A DNA stretch of 6,864 nucleotides from Candidatus Omnitrophota bacterium (GCA_023473405.1 JAMCZD010000547.1:1-6864); one strand, 5' to 3'; numbered from the stretch's first letter, positions 1-5,756 are shown. A program made the numbers and translations. Notes: a model not told the origin generated them from the letters alone.

Positions 1-314
1 GCTCCCTGACCCAGAACAAACTGACGCTGGGCGATCCGTTCAGCGTGATTGATGGCGCTGCCGGTCAAGTCATCCTCAATGGCGCGCTGGCGTCGCGGGC
101 GGACAACAACGACACCATTGATCTGGCCGTGCTGGGCGGACTGAAAGACAAGGAGGCGTTGAAGGCTTATGAGGTGGTTCACTTCCAGCCATTTGATCCG
201 GTGCATAAACGCACCGAGGCCACCGTCAAAGCCAAGGACGGAAAGACGTTCAAGGTGACGAAGGGCGCGCCGCAGGTGATTTTGAAATTGGCCGCCAATC
301 ACCCGGTGGTATGA
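1..314 (+). CDS. P-type ATPase fragment (proton-pump-like), truncated, probably a pseudogene
   Basis: The gene enters from the left edge; reading from base 3 gives 103 residues and a TGA at 312-314. The first residues (SLTQNKLTLG) are the part of a P-type ATPase just after the phosphorylated Asp of the DKTG motif, which would lie just outside the window. Then come PFDPVHKRTEA, the nucleotide-binding-domain segment typical of plasma-membrane H+-ATPases and their bacterial relatives, and KGAPQVIL, the KGAP ATP-binding motif. Such proteins pump cations across the cytoplasmic membrane using ATP. Full-length members continue for several hundred residues with the GDGVNDAP hinge and the last membrane helices. 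Here the frame stops about 15 residues after KGAP, and none of the three plus frames to 578 resumes the family, so the product would lack the hinge and C-terminal membrane domain. The residue after Gly at the left edge is Ser where Thr is usual (DKTGT). Family is clear; exact ion specificity is not. Confidence 0.8.
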   Translation, partial: SLTQNKLTLGDPFSVIDGAAGQVILNGALASRADNNDTIDLAVLGGLKDKEALKAYEVVHFQPFDPVHKRTEATVKAKDGKTFKVTKGAPQVILKLAANHPVV

Positions 315-356
315 CGCTAGAATCTTGCTGGCGCAGGCTGTGCTTGTCGAGGTATT

Positions 357-382
357 GGTGGACCGGAGTCAAAGGGGTCACC
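357..382. repeat. Imperfect inverted repeat, REP-like hairpin
   Basis: GGTGGACC at 357-364 can pair with GGTCACC at 376-382 with one bulged base, across a loop containing AGTCAAAG. The sequence GTCAAAGGGGTC in the loop and right arm recalls, from memory, end sequences associated with REP/RAYT-type (Y1 transposase) elements, but no transposase gene is present. It lies about 45 bases beyond the ATPase break. Confidence 0.25.
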
Positions 383-471
383 ATAGGTTGGGCCTTAGTT
401 TTAGTTAAAAGAGACGTACGCGAACCGCTCAACCTATAATGACCACGCCATATCCGATGAGGATGGGGGCG

Positions 472-551
472 CGCCGGACGGTGGGTAACGCGGCCGAGGC
501 CGAAGGCAACGGCAAGGCTGCAGACAGGCTCGCACCAATAAACGTCCGGCG
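472..551. repeat. Perfect 9-bp inverted repeat enclosing a structured GC-rich segment
   Basis: CGCCGGACG at 472-480 is the exact reverse complement of CGTCCGGCG at 543-551. Inside, GGTG at 480-483 can pair with CACC at 533-536, so the stem can extend, leaving a bulge containing AATAAA. A further internal hairpin is possible: CGGC at 491-494 with GCCG at 499-502 around CGAG. The element ends 28 bases beyond the stop of the HEAT-repeat gene, so it could be a 3'-UTR structure of the minus-strand operon, a factor-dependent terminator or an RNA domain. There is no T-run on either side, so it is not a standard intrinsic terminator. Confidence 0.45.
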
Positions 552-578
552 ACTTAGAGTTTGCACGACGAATGGTTT

Positions 579-2765
579 TTATTGGGCTGGCGCGGGCGAC
601 AACGTCTCGAGGTAGCTCCCGATCGTTTGGCGCACCTTGTCATCGCGACAAACCTCGATGGCCTTTTTCAACACGGTGTTTACCTCCGGCCCGGTAAGCC
701 CGGTCTTTTTGTCCGGTTCGGGGCAAGCGATTTTGGCGGCAGCCATCACCGCCTCGGCTTGCAGAGTGGAGTCTTCGAGGCAGGCTGCCGCCACTTTCAG
801 GGATTCGATAGTGTGGACACGTCCTAACGCGGACAGCACAAGCTTCTTTTCTTCGGGGCGCTGGGCGGCTTGAATGGCTTGCTGGTAGATGTCCACCTGC
901 CGGGTTGGAGCCCAGCCGGAGTCCTCGACCAAGCGAAGACAACCGCGCATGGCCAGGGACTGGTATACCGTTTCGTTTTGCCCTTTTAAAACCTCGATCA
1001 ACGCGGGAACCGCGCTGCGGTCGGGCCAATCGGCTAACGCTCGCAAGGCGGTATCTTTGATATGCGCATCGCTATTTTGCGTGTCGGCCACGACGGTCTG
1101 GAGTGCCCGGCTGCCGCCAAGCTCGGCCAATGCGTTCAGCAGGGCGCATCGCTTTTCGCCGGTGGTTTGGTCGAACACTGCCAGGAGCGGCGCCGCCTGC
1201 TGGTCGCGGTCGTCTATTCGGCTGGCAATTGCGACGATTGCCTGTTGGGCGGCGTCTTGTTCAGCCGGGTCACCGGTCGTGATCATCAGGTCAACGACTC
1301 GGGGCAGGTCAGGTTCTGGCGCGACGTTGCCCAGTGCCTTGATTGCGGCCAAGCGGACCGTTGAATCATTGTCTTTGGTAAGGGCGAACACGGCGGCAAC
1401 CTGGTCCTGGGCATGGCGTTGCGAGAGCAGCTCGAGCAATGCCTTGCGGCCCATGACCGAGGCCTTGGGGAGCGCTTCACCGGCCTGCTTCAAGACTTTG
1501 CCGCCCGGCAATCGCTTCAGCACGGCCACCGTGGCCTGGATTTCGCCGGACCGGTCGGTCTCACAAACCCTCAGCAGGTCTGGTACGGCGTCATCGCGAC
1601 CGAGGCGACAGGCGGCATCGATCGCCGCCAGCCGAACGCCCTGATCAGGGTCTTTCAACGCCTCCAACAGGCCGGGCAGGGCGGCCTTATCACCGCGGCG
1701 GGCGAGCATGACAATAATATCGGCGCGTATGGGCGGCGCAACTTTGGCCATCGTATCCACCCACTGGCTCGTTACGCCGGTCCCGGGCAGGCGCGCCCCG
1801 AGACGTAACACCGCGACGCGAAACGCCAGGTTTTCACTCTCGACCGCCGCCAACAGATCGGGCAGGGCGCCTTCGCCGGCAATGGCCACCAAAGTGCTCA
1901 AGGCGGCCGAGCGCGCATTTGCCTCGCCTGCGGTGGCGCGGGTTTGGACCAGGCTGCGGCACATTTTCTCCGCCAGCTCTTTCTTGCCCGTCTCGGCGAG
2001 GCGTTGGGCATAGAGCAGGTAAAAGGAAGTCGCCTTGGCTCGATCGTAGGCTGAAGTGGATTGCGTCGCTTGGGTGAGGATTTCCATCGCCGACGGTTCG
2101 CCGATATTGGCCAAGGCGAACCATGCCGCCAACCGGGTCTCGCGGTCGTCACTCGAAGCAAAGGAACGAATCCGCGGAGCTGCCTCGGCGCAGCGTAACT
2201 CGCCCAGGGCCTTGATTAATGTTACGAGGTTGGCGCCGGTGGCGGCTGGGAGGGCGTTGTTTAACGCCGCCGCGGCGGCCGGGCTATGAATCGCCAACAA
2301 GGCCTGGGTGGCCGGCTCGGCAAGGTCGGGGTTTGCGAGGAACCGGCTCAAGGTTCCAACCGCCTCGTCGTGGGCGATCATCTCGATTTGGCTCATTAAA
2401 AATGCCTTGACTTCGTTGTCAGCGGAAGTTTCGAGGGCAGCGATCAAAACGCTCGATACCATCAGACGGTCCGGTTCCGCTCCCGGGCGATTGGCGTATT
2501 TGACCAATCCATTGAGGGCGAAGCGGGCAGGGGCGTCGTTGCCGGCGCCCTGGGGGATCAGCATTCGGCAAATCTCGGCGATACCGGCGGGGCCGAGCTT
2601 GATGACAGCGGCGTTGGCTTCGGTTAATTCCTTTGGGTTTTCGATGGGCATTTTCTGCACCCACTCGGTCACGGAGGCGCAGGCGGGGCTGAGGAAGGCA
2701 AGGAAACCGGCCAGGCACAACGCCGGGCGGGCCATTTTCCAATAGATTTCGGATCGAGGTTTCAT
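579..2765 (-). CDS. Exported HEAT-repeat protein
   Basis: The 728-residue product has an N-terminal Sec signal peptide: basic start MKPR, hydrophobic core ALCLAGFLAFL (residues 15-25) and a likely AxA cleavage site after Ala30 (PACA-SV). The mature protein is an all-alpha solenoid of HEAT/PBS-lyase-type repeats, clearest at residues about 205-232 (RETRLAAWFALANIGEP), 372-400 (QGVRLAAIDAACRLG), 467-492 (STVRLAAIKALGNV) and 568-595 (IKDTALRALADW). No catalytic domain is visible, so it is probably a periplasmic scaffold or binding protein. The chosen ATG at 2763-2765 has the clear ribosome site AGGAAAG. A GTG at 2832-2834, overlapping the stop of the upstream gene, keeps the frame open and would add 23 hydrophilic residues, but it would bury the signal peptide. 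The gene lies 65 bases after the Gfo/Idh gene in the same direction, so the two are probably co-transcribed. Specific function is unknown. Confidence 0.88.
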   Translation of the reverse strand: MKPRSEIYWKMARPALCLAGFLAFLSPACASVTEWVQKMPIENPKELTEANAAVIKLGPAGIAEICRMLIPQGAGNDAPARFALNGLVKYANRPGAEPDRLMVSSVLIAALETSADNEVKAFLMSQIEMIAHDEAVGTLSRFLANPDLAEPATQALLAIHSPAAAAALNNALPAATGANLVTLIKALGELRCAEAAPRIRSFASSDDRETRLAAWFALANIGEPSAMEILTQATQSTSAYDRAKATSFYLLYAQRLAETGKKELAEKMCRSLVQTRATAGEANARSAALSTLVAIAGEGALPDLLAAVESENLAFRVAVLRLGARLPGTGVTSQWVDTMAKVAPPIRADIIVMLARRGDKAALPGLLEALKDPDQGVRLAAIDAACRLGRDDAVPDLLRVCETDRSGEIQATVAVLKRLPGGKVLKQAGEALPKASVMGRKALLELLSQRHAQDQVAAVFALTKDNDSTVRLAAIKALGNVAPEPDLPRVVDLMITTGDPAEQDAAQQAIVAIASRIDDRDQQAAPLLAVFDQTTGEKRCALLNALAELGGSRALQTVVADTQNSDAHIKDTALRALADWPDRSAVPALIEVLKGQNETVYQSLAMRGCLRLVEDSGWAPTRQVDIYQQAIQAAQRPEEKKLVLSALGRVHTIESLKVAAACLEDSTLQAEAVMAAAKIACPEPDKKTGLTGPEVNTVLKKAIEVCRDDKVRQTIGSYLETLSPAPAQ

Positions 2766-2767
2766 TT

Positions 2768-2774
2768 CTTTCCT
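2768..2774 (-). promoter_or_regulatory. Ribosome binding site of the HEAT-repeat gene
   Basis: On the minus strand AGGAAAG lies two bases before the ATG at 2765-2763. It is the clearest Shine-Dalgarno-like sequence before any gene here, and it decides the start in favour of the ATG over the upstream GTG at 2834. Confidence 0.6.
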
Positions 2775-2830
2775 GACTTGCTGAAGGTTTTCCCGGTCAA
2801 AGCTGAGGTCGCGGTTCGATTGCGTGGAAT

Positions 2831-4102
2831 TCACAGGTGCCAGGGCGCGCGCATGGGCTGCCAGACCAGGCGATTGGCTTCTTCATCATCAATAAAACGC
2901 TGCTGGTCCGGATCAAACCGCAGGTTCCGTCCGAGGTAAAGCGCCGCCTTGCATAGGTTGACCAAGGTGCAAGACCGATGTCCGTTGGCCTCGTTTAAGG
3001 CGAATTTGCGGCGGGTCCGAACGGCCTGGCTGAAATCGGTCAACTGCGGTTCGGGGTCGGGGAAGGCATCCAATTTTTCCTTGAGCTTGGGGATATCGGA
3101 GTTGAATCCGGGGAAGAGCTTGCCGTCCGGTCCTTCGATATAAGCGGCCTTCTGGTCTTTATTTTCGCCATCCAGGATAATCTCGCAGCCATCGGCATAT
3201 TTCATCCGGAACCGGCGCCAGGTGAGCACGGCGTCCGGATGCTGCTGCGGGGCATCGACTTCGATCTCGACCGGGCTGGTATCGTCCTTGCCGAGGAAGT
3301 ACTGGACGGGATCGAGGTAATGCTGGCCCATATCGCCCAGTCCGCCGCCGTCGTAGTCCCAGTAACCGCGGAAGGTGACGTGAACCCGGTGCGGGTGGTA
3401 AGGTTTGTAAGGGGCGGGGCCGAGCCAAAGGTTGTAGTCCAACTCGGGAGGAACCGGCTGCGGGATTAAATCGGTGCGTCCCACCCAATAGAACTTCCAA
3501 TCAAAACCGGTTATGCCGCTGACGGTTACCTTGAGGGGCCACCCCAGCATGCCGCTTTCGACGAGCTTCTTGATCGGCAGAACCGGAGTGCCCATGCCGT
3601 AAAAGTTGTCAGCGAACCGGAACCAGGTATTGAGCCGGAATATCCGCCCGTTCCGCTGGACCGCCTCGACGACTTTTTGGCCTTCGCCAATGGTCCGGCT
3701 CATTGGTTTTTCGCACCAGATATCCTTGCCCGATTCGGCGGCGGCGATCGAGATCAGGGCATGCCAATGTGGCGGAGTTGGGATATGAACGATATCGATA
3801 TCGGGCCGGGCGAGCACTTCGCGAAAATCGTGATAACCTTTGACATCCTTGCCCACCCGTTTGAGCGTGTCCTCGAGATGTCCCTTGTCGACGTCGCATA
3901 TGGCCAGCAACCGGGCGCCGGGATAGGTCAAATGCCCCTGGCCCATGCCGCCCACGCCGATCACCGCCTTGGTCAACTCCTCGCTGGGGGCGGTATAAGC
4001 GGCACCGCCCAGGACCCGGCGCGGCACGAGGTTCACCAAGCCGGCGCCGGCCAGCATGCCTTTGAGGAAATAGCGACGTGTAAGAACTCGTTTCGGCTTC
4101 AT
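2831..4102 (-). CDS. Tat-exported Gfo/Idh/MocA family oxidoreductase
   Basis: The 423-residue product begins with a twin-arginine signal (TRRYFLKG, residues 8-15, then a hydrophobic stretch), so it should be exported folded. The Rossmann domain follows: GVGGMGQGH at 49-57 is the dinucleotide-binding turn, CDVD at 69-72 ends the second strand, and CEKP at 130-133 holds the EKP motif whose Lys acts in catalysis in this family. LWLGPAP at 225-231 and GGGLGDMGQHYLDP at 252-265 are typical of the secreted Gfo/Idh group abundant in Planctomycetes and Verrucomicrobia; the Asp and His there belong to the usual active-site region. Members oxidise or reduce sugars, inositols and related polyols with NAD(P); the substrate cannot be read from sequence. 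ATG 4102 is preferred because it places the Tat motif near the N-terminus; a TTG at 4132 would add 10 residues. No clear ribosome site precedes it. Its stop overlaps the alternative GTG of the HEAT gene. Confidence 0.93.
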   Translation of the reverse strand: MKPKRVLTRRYFLKGMLAGAGLVNLVPRRVLGGAAYTAPSEELTKAVIGVGGMGQGHLTYPGARLLAICDVDKGHLEDTLKRVGKDVKGYHDFREVLARPDIDIVHIPTPPHWHALISIAAAESGKDIWCEKPMSRTIGEGQKVVEAVQRNGRIFRLNTWFRFADNFYGMGTPVLPIKKLVESGMLGWPLKVTVSGITGFDWKFYWVGRTDLIPQPVPPELDYNLWLGPAPYKPYHPHRVHVTFRGYWDYDGGGLGDMGQHYLDPVQYFLGKDDTSPVEIEVDAPQQHPDAVLTWRRFRMKYADGCEIILDGENKDQKAAYIEGPDGKLFPGFNSDIPKLKEKLDAFPDPEPQLTDFSQAVRTRRKFALNEANGHRSCTLVNLCKAALYLGRNLRFDPDQQRFIDDEEANRLVWQPMRAPWHL

Positions 4103-4153
4103 GGTAATCTTGGATAAAGAGTTAAATTCCAATCAATTTTCCCAAATCACGCT

Positions 4154-4166
4154 GTTCGCGCGGAAC
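4154..4166. promoter_or_regulatory. Small palindrome upstream of the Gfo/Idh operon, possible operator
   Basis: GTTC at 4154-4157 and GAAC at 4163-4166 are inverted around GCGCG, 52 to 64 bases before the operon's first ATG. The position would suit a regulator site. No regulator gene is in the window, and a palindrome this short can arise by chance. Confidence 0.2.
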
Positions 4167-4414
4167 CTTAACGAGACCGTTCTCCACTGCCTAGCAAAAT
4201 TTCCCAGATTTGGGATTTGGGATCTGGGAATTGGGATTTTAAGGTTTTGAGGGCGCTGGTGAAAATGGCAAGGAGTTCATTGGCCTCTTCCTTTAGCCAT
4301 TGATGCTCATATGGATGTGGCAAAATCACCGATCTCATTACCATTTCCGACCAAACGCACTACGCGACATGCAAACTCCAGGGGCTTTTCTCCAACTCTC
4401 TCTTGTCCATTCAT
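4165..4414 (-). pseudogene. Decayed S23-type four-helix-bundle protein gene (23S rRNA intervening-sequence protein family)
   Basis: Read on the minus strand, codons from 4320 down give HPYEHQW, then LKEEANELLAIFTSALKTLK, the closing helix of four-helix-bundle proteins of the S23/TIGR02436 type. An ATG at 4410 in the same frame starts MDKRELEK, like the usual N-terminus, but a TAG at 4362-4360 interrupts it. In the neighbouring frame (ATG at 4414) the same bases give EFACRVVRLVGN and later TSI before a TGA, matching the first helix (EFA-R-VRLV) and the conserved TSI of the family. So the gene shows a frameshift plus loss of roughly the middle 40-50 residues; intact members are about 115-125 residues. 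The C-terminal frame runs into the heptad repeats (KSQFPDPKSQ) and ends at a TAA near 4165. Relatives occur in 23S rRNA intervening sequences, and the accessory protein of diversity-generating retroelements is related. No reverse transcriptase is present here. Confidence 0.6.
4205..4239. repeat. Tandem 7-bp repeat array, left copy
   Basis: Five adjacent heptads, in order: CAGATTT (degenerate), GGGATTT, GGGATCT, GGGAATT, GGGATTT. The array overlaps the tail of the four-helix-bundle remnant. Its reverse complement (AAATCCC, AATTCCC, AGATCCC, AAATCCC) closely matches the array at 4423-4457, so the two are inverted copies about 180 bases apart. Confidence 0.85.
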
Positions 4415-4422
4415 CACTTCTT

Positions 4423-4457
4423 AAATCCTAATTCCCAAATCCCAATTCCCAAATCCC
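4423..4457. repeat. Tandem 7-bp repeat array, right copy (inverted relative to the left)
   Basis: Five adjacent heptads, in order: AAATCCT, AATTCCC, AAATCCC, AATTCCC, AAATCCC. It starts nine bases upstream of the first ATG of the four-helix-bundle remnant (minus strand) and ends about 55 bases before the VOC gene. With the left array it brackets the remnant. A plus-strand open frame from 4403 reads through the array (FLNPNSQIPIPKS) but only reflects the 7-bp period and is not a gene. Confidence 0.85.
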
Positions 4458-4475
4458 GGTCCCGATTTTCCATTA

Positions 4476-4503
4476 TTGACGGGCGCAGCACCCCAACTCT
4501 AAA
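4476..4503 (+). promoter_or_regulatory. Candidate promoter of the VOC/HAD unit
   Basis: TTGACG at 4476-4481 matches five of six bases of a sigma-70 -35 box. TCTAAA at 4498-4503, 16 bases later, matches four of six of a -10 box. Transcription would begin close to the ATG at 4512, giving a leaderless or nearly leaderless mRNA. This fits the lack of a clear Shine-Dalgarno before this gene. Prediction by eye only. Confidence 0.3.
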
Positions 4504-4511
4504 TCAGGCCC

Positions 4512-4907
4512 ATGCGCTTTACAGTCGAACACATCGGACTAGCGGCCCGCGACTCGGCGGCCCTGAAGGATTGGTATGTTGGAACTCTGGGAGCGGAGCT
4601 GGTCTTTGACAACGGCCAAACACCGCCCGCCTTTCTTTTGCGGATGCCGGGGGGGCCGATGGTGGAGATTTACCAGGGCGACCAGGCCCTGGCGGAGACG
4701 GCGAAAAATACCCTGGCGGGGTGGCGGCACCTGGCGTTGCGGGTGGAGTCGCTGGGCTTGGCACGCGCGGAGCTGGCGGCTCGAGGGATTGTGTTTACCG
4801 ATCAAGCCAAACCGGCGGGCGGCGGCGGGCAAGTGCTCTTTTTCAAGGATGCTGAGGGCAACCTATTGCACCTGGTTGAACGGCCCAAAGACTCGCCGAT
4901 ACGATAG
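4512..4907 (+). CDS. VOC superfamily (glyoxalase-fold) metalloprotein
   Basis: The 131-residue product is one complete vicinal-oxygen-chelate unit of two beta-alpha-beta-beta-beta modules, the usual length for single-domain members. The four expected metal ligands are all visible: His7 (VEHIGL), Glu52 (MVEIYQ), His73 (WRHLALRV) and Glu123 (LLHLVERP). The H-E-H-E pattern is that of glyoxalase I-type lyases and methylmalonyl-CoA epimerases. Such proteins act in the cytoplasm on small molecules such as glutathione or thiol adducts, 2-oxo acids or antibiotics; nothing here fixes the substrate. The ATG at 4512 puts the first ligand at the normal position near the N-terminus. No good ribosome site precedes it (only AGG six bases before). 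The HAD gene follows 23 bases after the stop on the same strand, so the two are probably co-transcribed. Confidence 0.9.
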   Translation: MRFTVEHIGLAARDSAALKDWYVGTLGAELVFDNGQTPPAFLLRMPGGPMVEIYQGDQALAETAKNTLAGWRHLALRVESLGLARAELAARGIVFTDQAKPAGGGGQVLFFKDAEGNLLHLVERPKDSPIR

Positions 4908-4930
4908 TTTGGTCATTCCCCGGCTGAGCG

Positions 4931-5581
4931 ATGAACGATTTTGCGGCGGTGATTTTCGATATGGACGGCGTGATCGTGGACAGTGAACCGCTGCACGCGC
5001 GCGCCTTCGAGCAGGTATTCGGGGAAATGGGCTGCGGCGAGACGCACGGCATGGATTTCGAGGCTTATTACGGGCGGTCCGACCGGGCGTTATGGGATGA
5101 TTTCATCGCCCGCCATCATCCGCCGCAATCGTTTGAAGAGCTGGCTGCCTGGAAGCGAGACCGGTTTTTGAAATTGCTCACCAAAGAACAACCAATCTTC
5201 GCCCCGGTGCCGGACCTATTGGCTAAATTGTCCCGGCGCTACCTGTTGGCACTGGCCTCCGGCTCGATCCACACGGTTATCGACGAGGTGCTGGCAATGC
5301 GGAACCTGGGGCGTTTCTTTCCGGTTGTGGTGAGCGTGGAAGACGTTGGACGAGGCAAACCGGCCCCGGACGTGTTTCTGCGCACGGCGAATCTGCTCGG
5401 GGTGCCGCCGCGAAAATGTTGGGTGGTTGAGGATGCGCCGGCCGGGATTGAAGCCGCCCGCGCCGCCGGCATGAGCGTGATCGCCATTACCAACACCCTG
5501 CCTGCCGCCAAACTAAGCGGAGCCACCCATGTGGTTGGCGATTACGCCGAGCTCGAGCGATTGCTCCTGCCGGAGGAATAA
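4931..5581 (+). CDS. HAD-superfamily hydrolase (beta-phosphoglucomutase/phosphatase-like)
   Basis: The 216-residue product has all four HAD motifs: motif I DMDGVIVDSEPLH with nucleophile Asp10 and acid/base Asp12; motif II ALASGS with Ser110; motif III Lys143 in GKPAPD; motif IV VVEDAPAGIEAA with Glu167 and Asp168 for Mg2+. The helical insert between motifs I and II (residues about 20-90) is the C1 cap of subfamily IA. The combination matches the beta-phosphoglucomutase / sugar-phosphate phosphatase / phosphoglycolate phosphatase-like group. It most likely removes or moves phosphate on a small sugar phosphate in the cytoplasm; mutase versus phosphatase cannot be settled by eye. It starts 23 bases after the VOC gene with no strong ribosome site and is probably translated from the same mRNA. 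Confidence 0.92.
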   Translation: MNDFAAVIFDMDGVIVDSEPLHARAFEQVFGEMGCGETHGMDFEAYYGRSDRALWDDFIARHHPPQSFEELAAWKRDRFLKLLTKEQPIFAPVPDLLAKLSRRYLLALASGSIHTVIDEVLAMRNLGRFFPVVVSVEDVGRGKPAPDVFLRTANLLGVPPRKCWVVEDAPAGIEAARAAGMSVIAITNTLPAAKLSGATHVVGDYAELERLLLPEE

Positions 5582-5645
5582 CGGAAGGGCCAAACTAAGG
5601 AAACTAAGAATTTTTTCTCACTCCCGAGTTGTGAGCTTCAAGGAC

Positions 5646-5666
5646 TTCAGCGGGAATTACGCTGAA
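5646..5666. terminator. Perfect hairpin between convergent genes, possible terminator
   Basis: TTCAGCG at 5646-5652 pairs exactly with CGCTGAA at 5660-5666 across a 7-base loop. It sits between the ends of the plus-strand HAD gene and the minus-strand aldolase gene, where a bidirectional terminator would be expected. No T-run follows on either strand, so it is not a classic intrinsic terminator. A weaker stem, CTCAC at 5617-5621 with GTGAG at 5631-5635, lies just upstream. Confidence 0.35.
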
Positions 5667-5705
5667 ACACACACGTGGATGAGGGCAACCGCGCTCCGAT
5701 GCCCC

Positions 5706-5735
5706 ACGCTCTTACGCTCCACGCTCCCCACGCTC
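5706..5735. repeat. Four short direct repeats of ACGCTC
   Basis: ACGCTC occurs at 5706-5711, 5714-5719, 5721-5726 and 5730-5735, spaced 8, 7 and 9 bases apart, in a C-rich stretch immediately after the convergent hairpin. No coding role is seen. The near 7-base period recalls the heptad arrays around 4205-4457, although the sequence differs. Confidence 0.6.
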
Positions 5736-5744
5736 CAGGCCTGG
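5735..5744. repeat. Perfect 10-bp palindrome CCAGGCCTGG
   Basis: The palindrome abuts the last ACGCTC repeat and lies 13 bases from the stop of the aldolase gene. It may be part of a 3' structure for the aldolase transcript. Function unknown. Confidence 0.4.
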
Positions 5745-5756
5745 GCTTGTTCGATG

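Larger units (their letters stand above)
315..578. other. Intergenic stretch without a convincing gene
   Basis: This 264-base stretch lies between the ATPase truncation and the stop of the HEAT-repeat gene. Short open frames exist on both strands, including a minus-strand frame reading through 250-432 and a plus frame open to about 408. Neither resembles a family I can name, and the minus frame runs into the ATPase coding strand. The stretch contains two inverted repeats, listed separately. Its composition is mixed: AT-rich around 395-415 and very GC-rich from 465 to 550. It may be the remains of an insertion that broke the ATPase gene, but no transposase or terminal repeat pair is visible. 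Confidence 0.5.

Noticed and set aside
250..432. Minus-strand open frame of 60 codons across the ATPase junction
   Set aside because: Its last third is antisense to the ATPase coding sequence, and the rest matches no family I can recognise.
472..551. Integron attC site or known riboswitch
   Set aside because: The ends lack the GTTRRRY/RYYYAAC core sites of attC, and the conserved cores of cobalamin and other common riboswitches were not found. No integrase is present.
889..1644. Long open frame of 251 codons on the plus strand
   Set aside because: It is antisense to the HEAT-repeat gene. Its translation is rich in Ser, Arg and Ala with no recognisable domain, and it is explained by GC-rich codon bias in the real gene.
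3677..4117. Open frame of 146 codons on the plus strand
   Set aside because: It is antisense to the N-terminal half of the Gfo/Idh gene, whose Tat, GxGxxG and EKP motifs are clear.
4153..4167. LexA-box-like palindrome TGTTC-N5-GAAC
   Set aside because: The LexA motif I recall for Verrucomicrobia is TGTTC-N4-GAACA. The spacer here is one base longer and the last base does not match, and the gene downstream is not an SOS gene.
4165..4414. Part of a diversity-generating retroelement
   Set aside because: The four-helix-bundle remnant is related to the accessory protein of such elements, but there is no reverse transcriptase, template repeat or variable repeat in the window.
4403..4609. Small plus-strand open frame of 68 codons with an IPIPKS repeat
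   Set aside because: Its regular sequence is produced by the 7-bp DNA repeats, and it runs into the VOC gene in a different frame.
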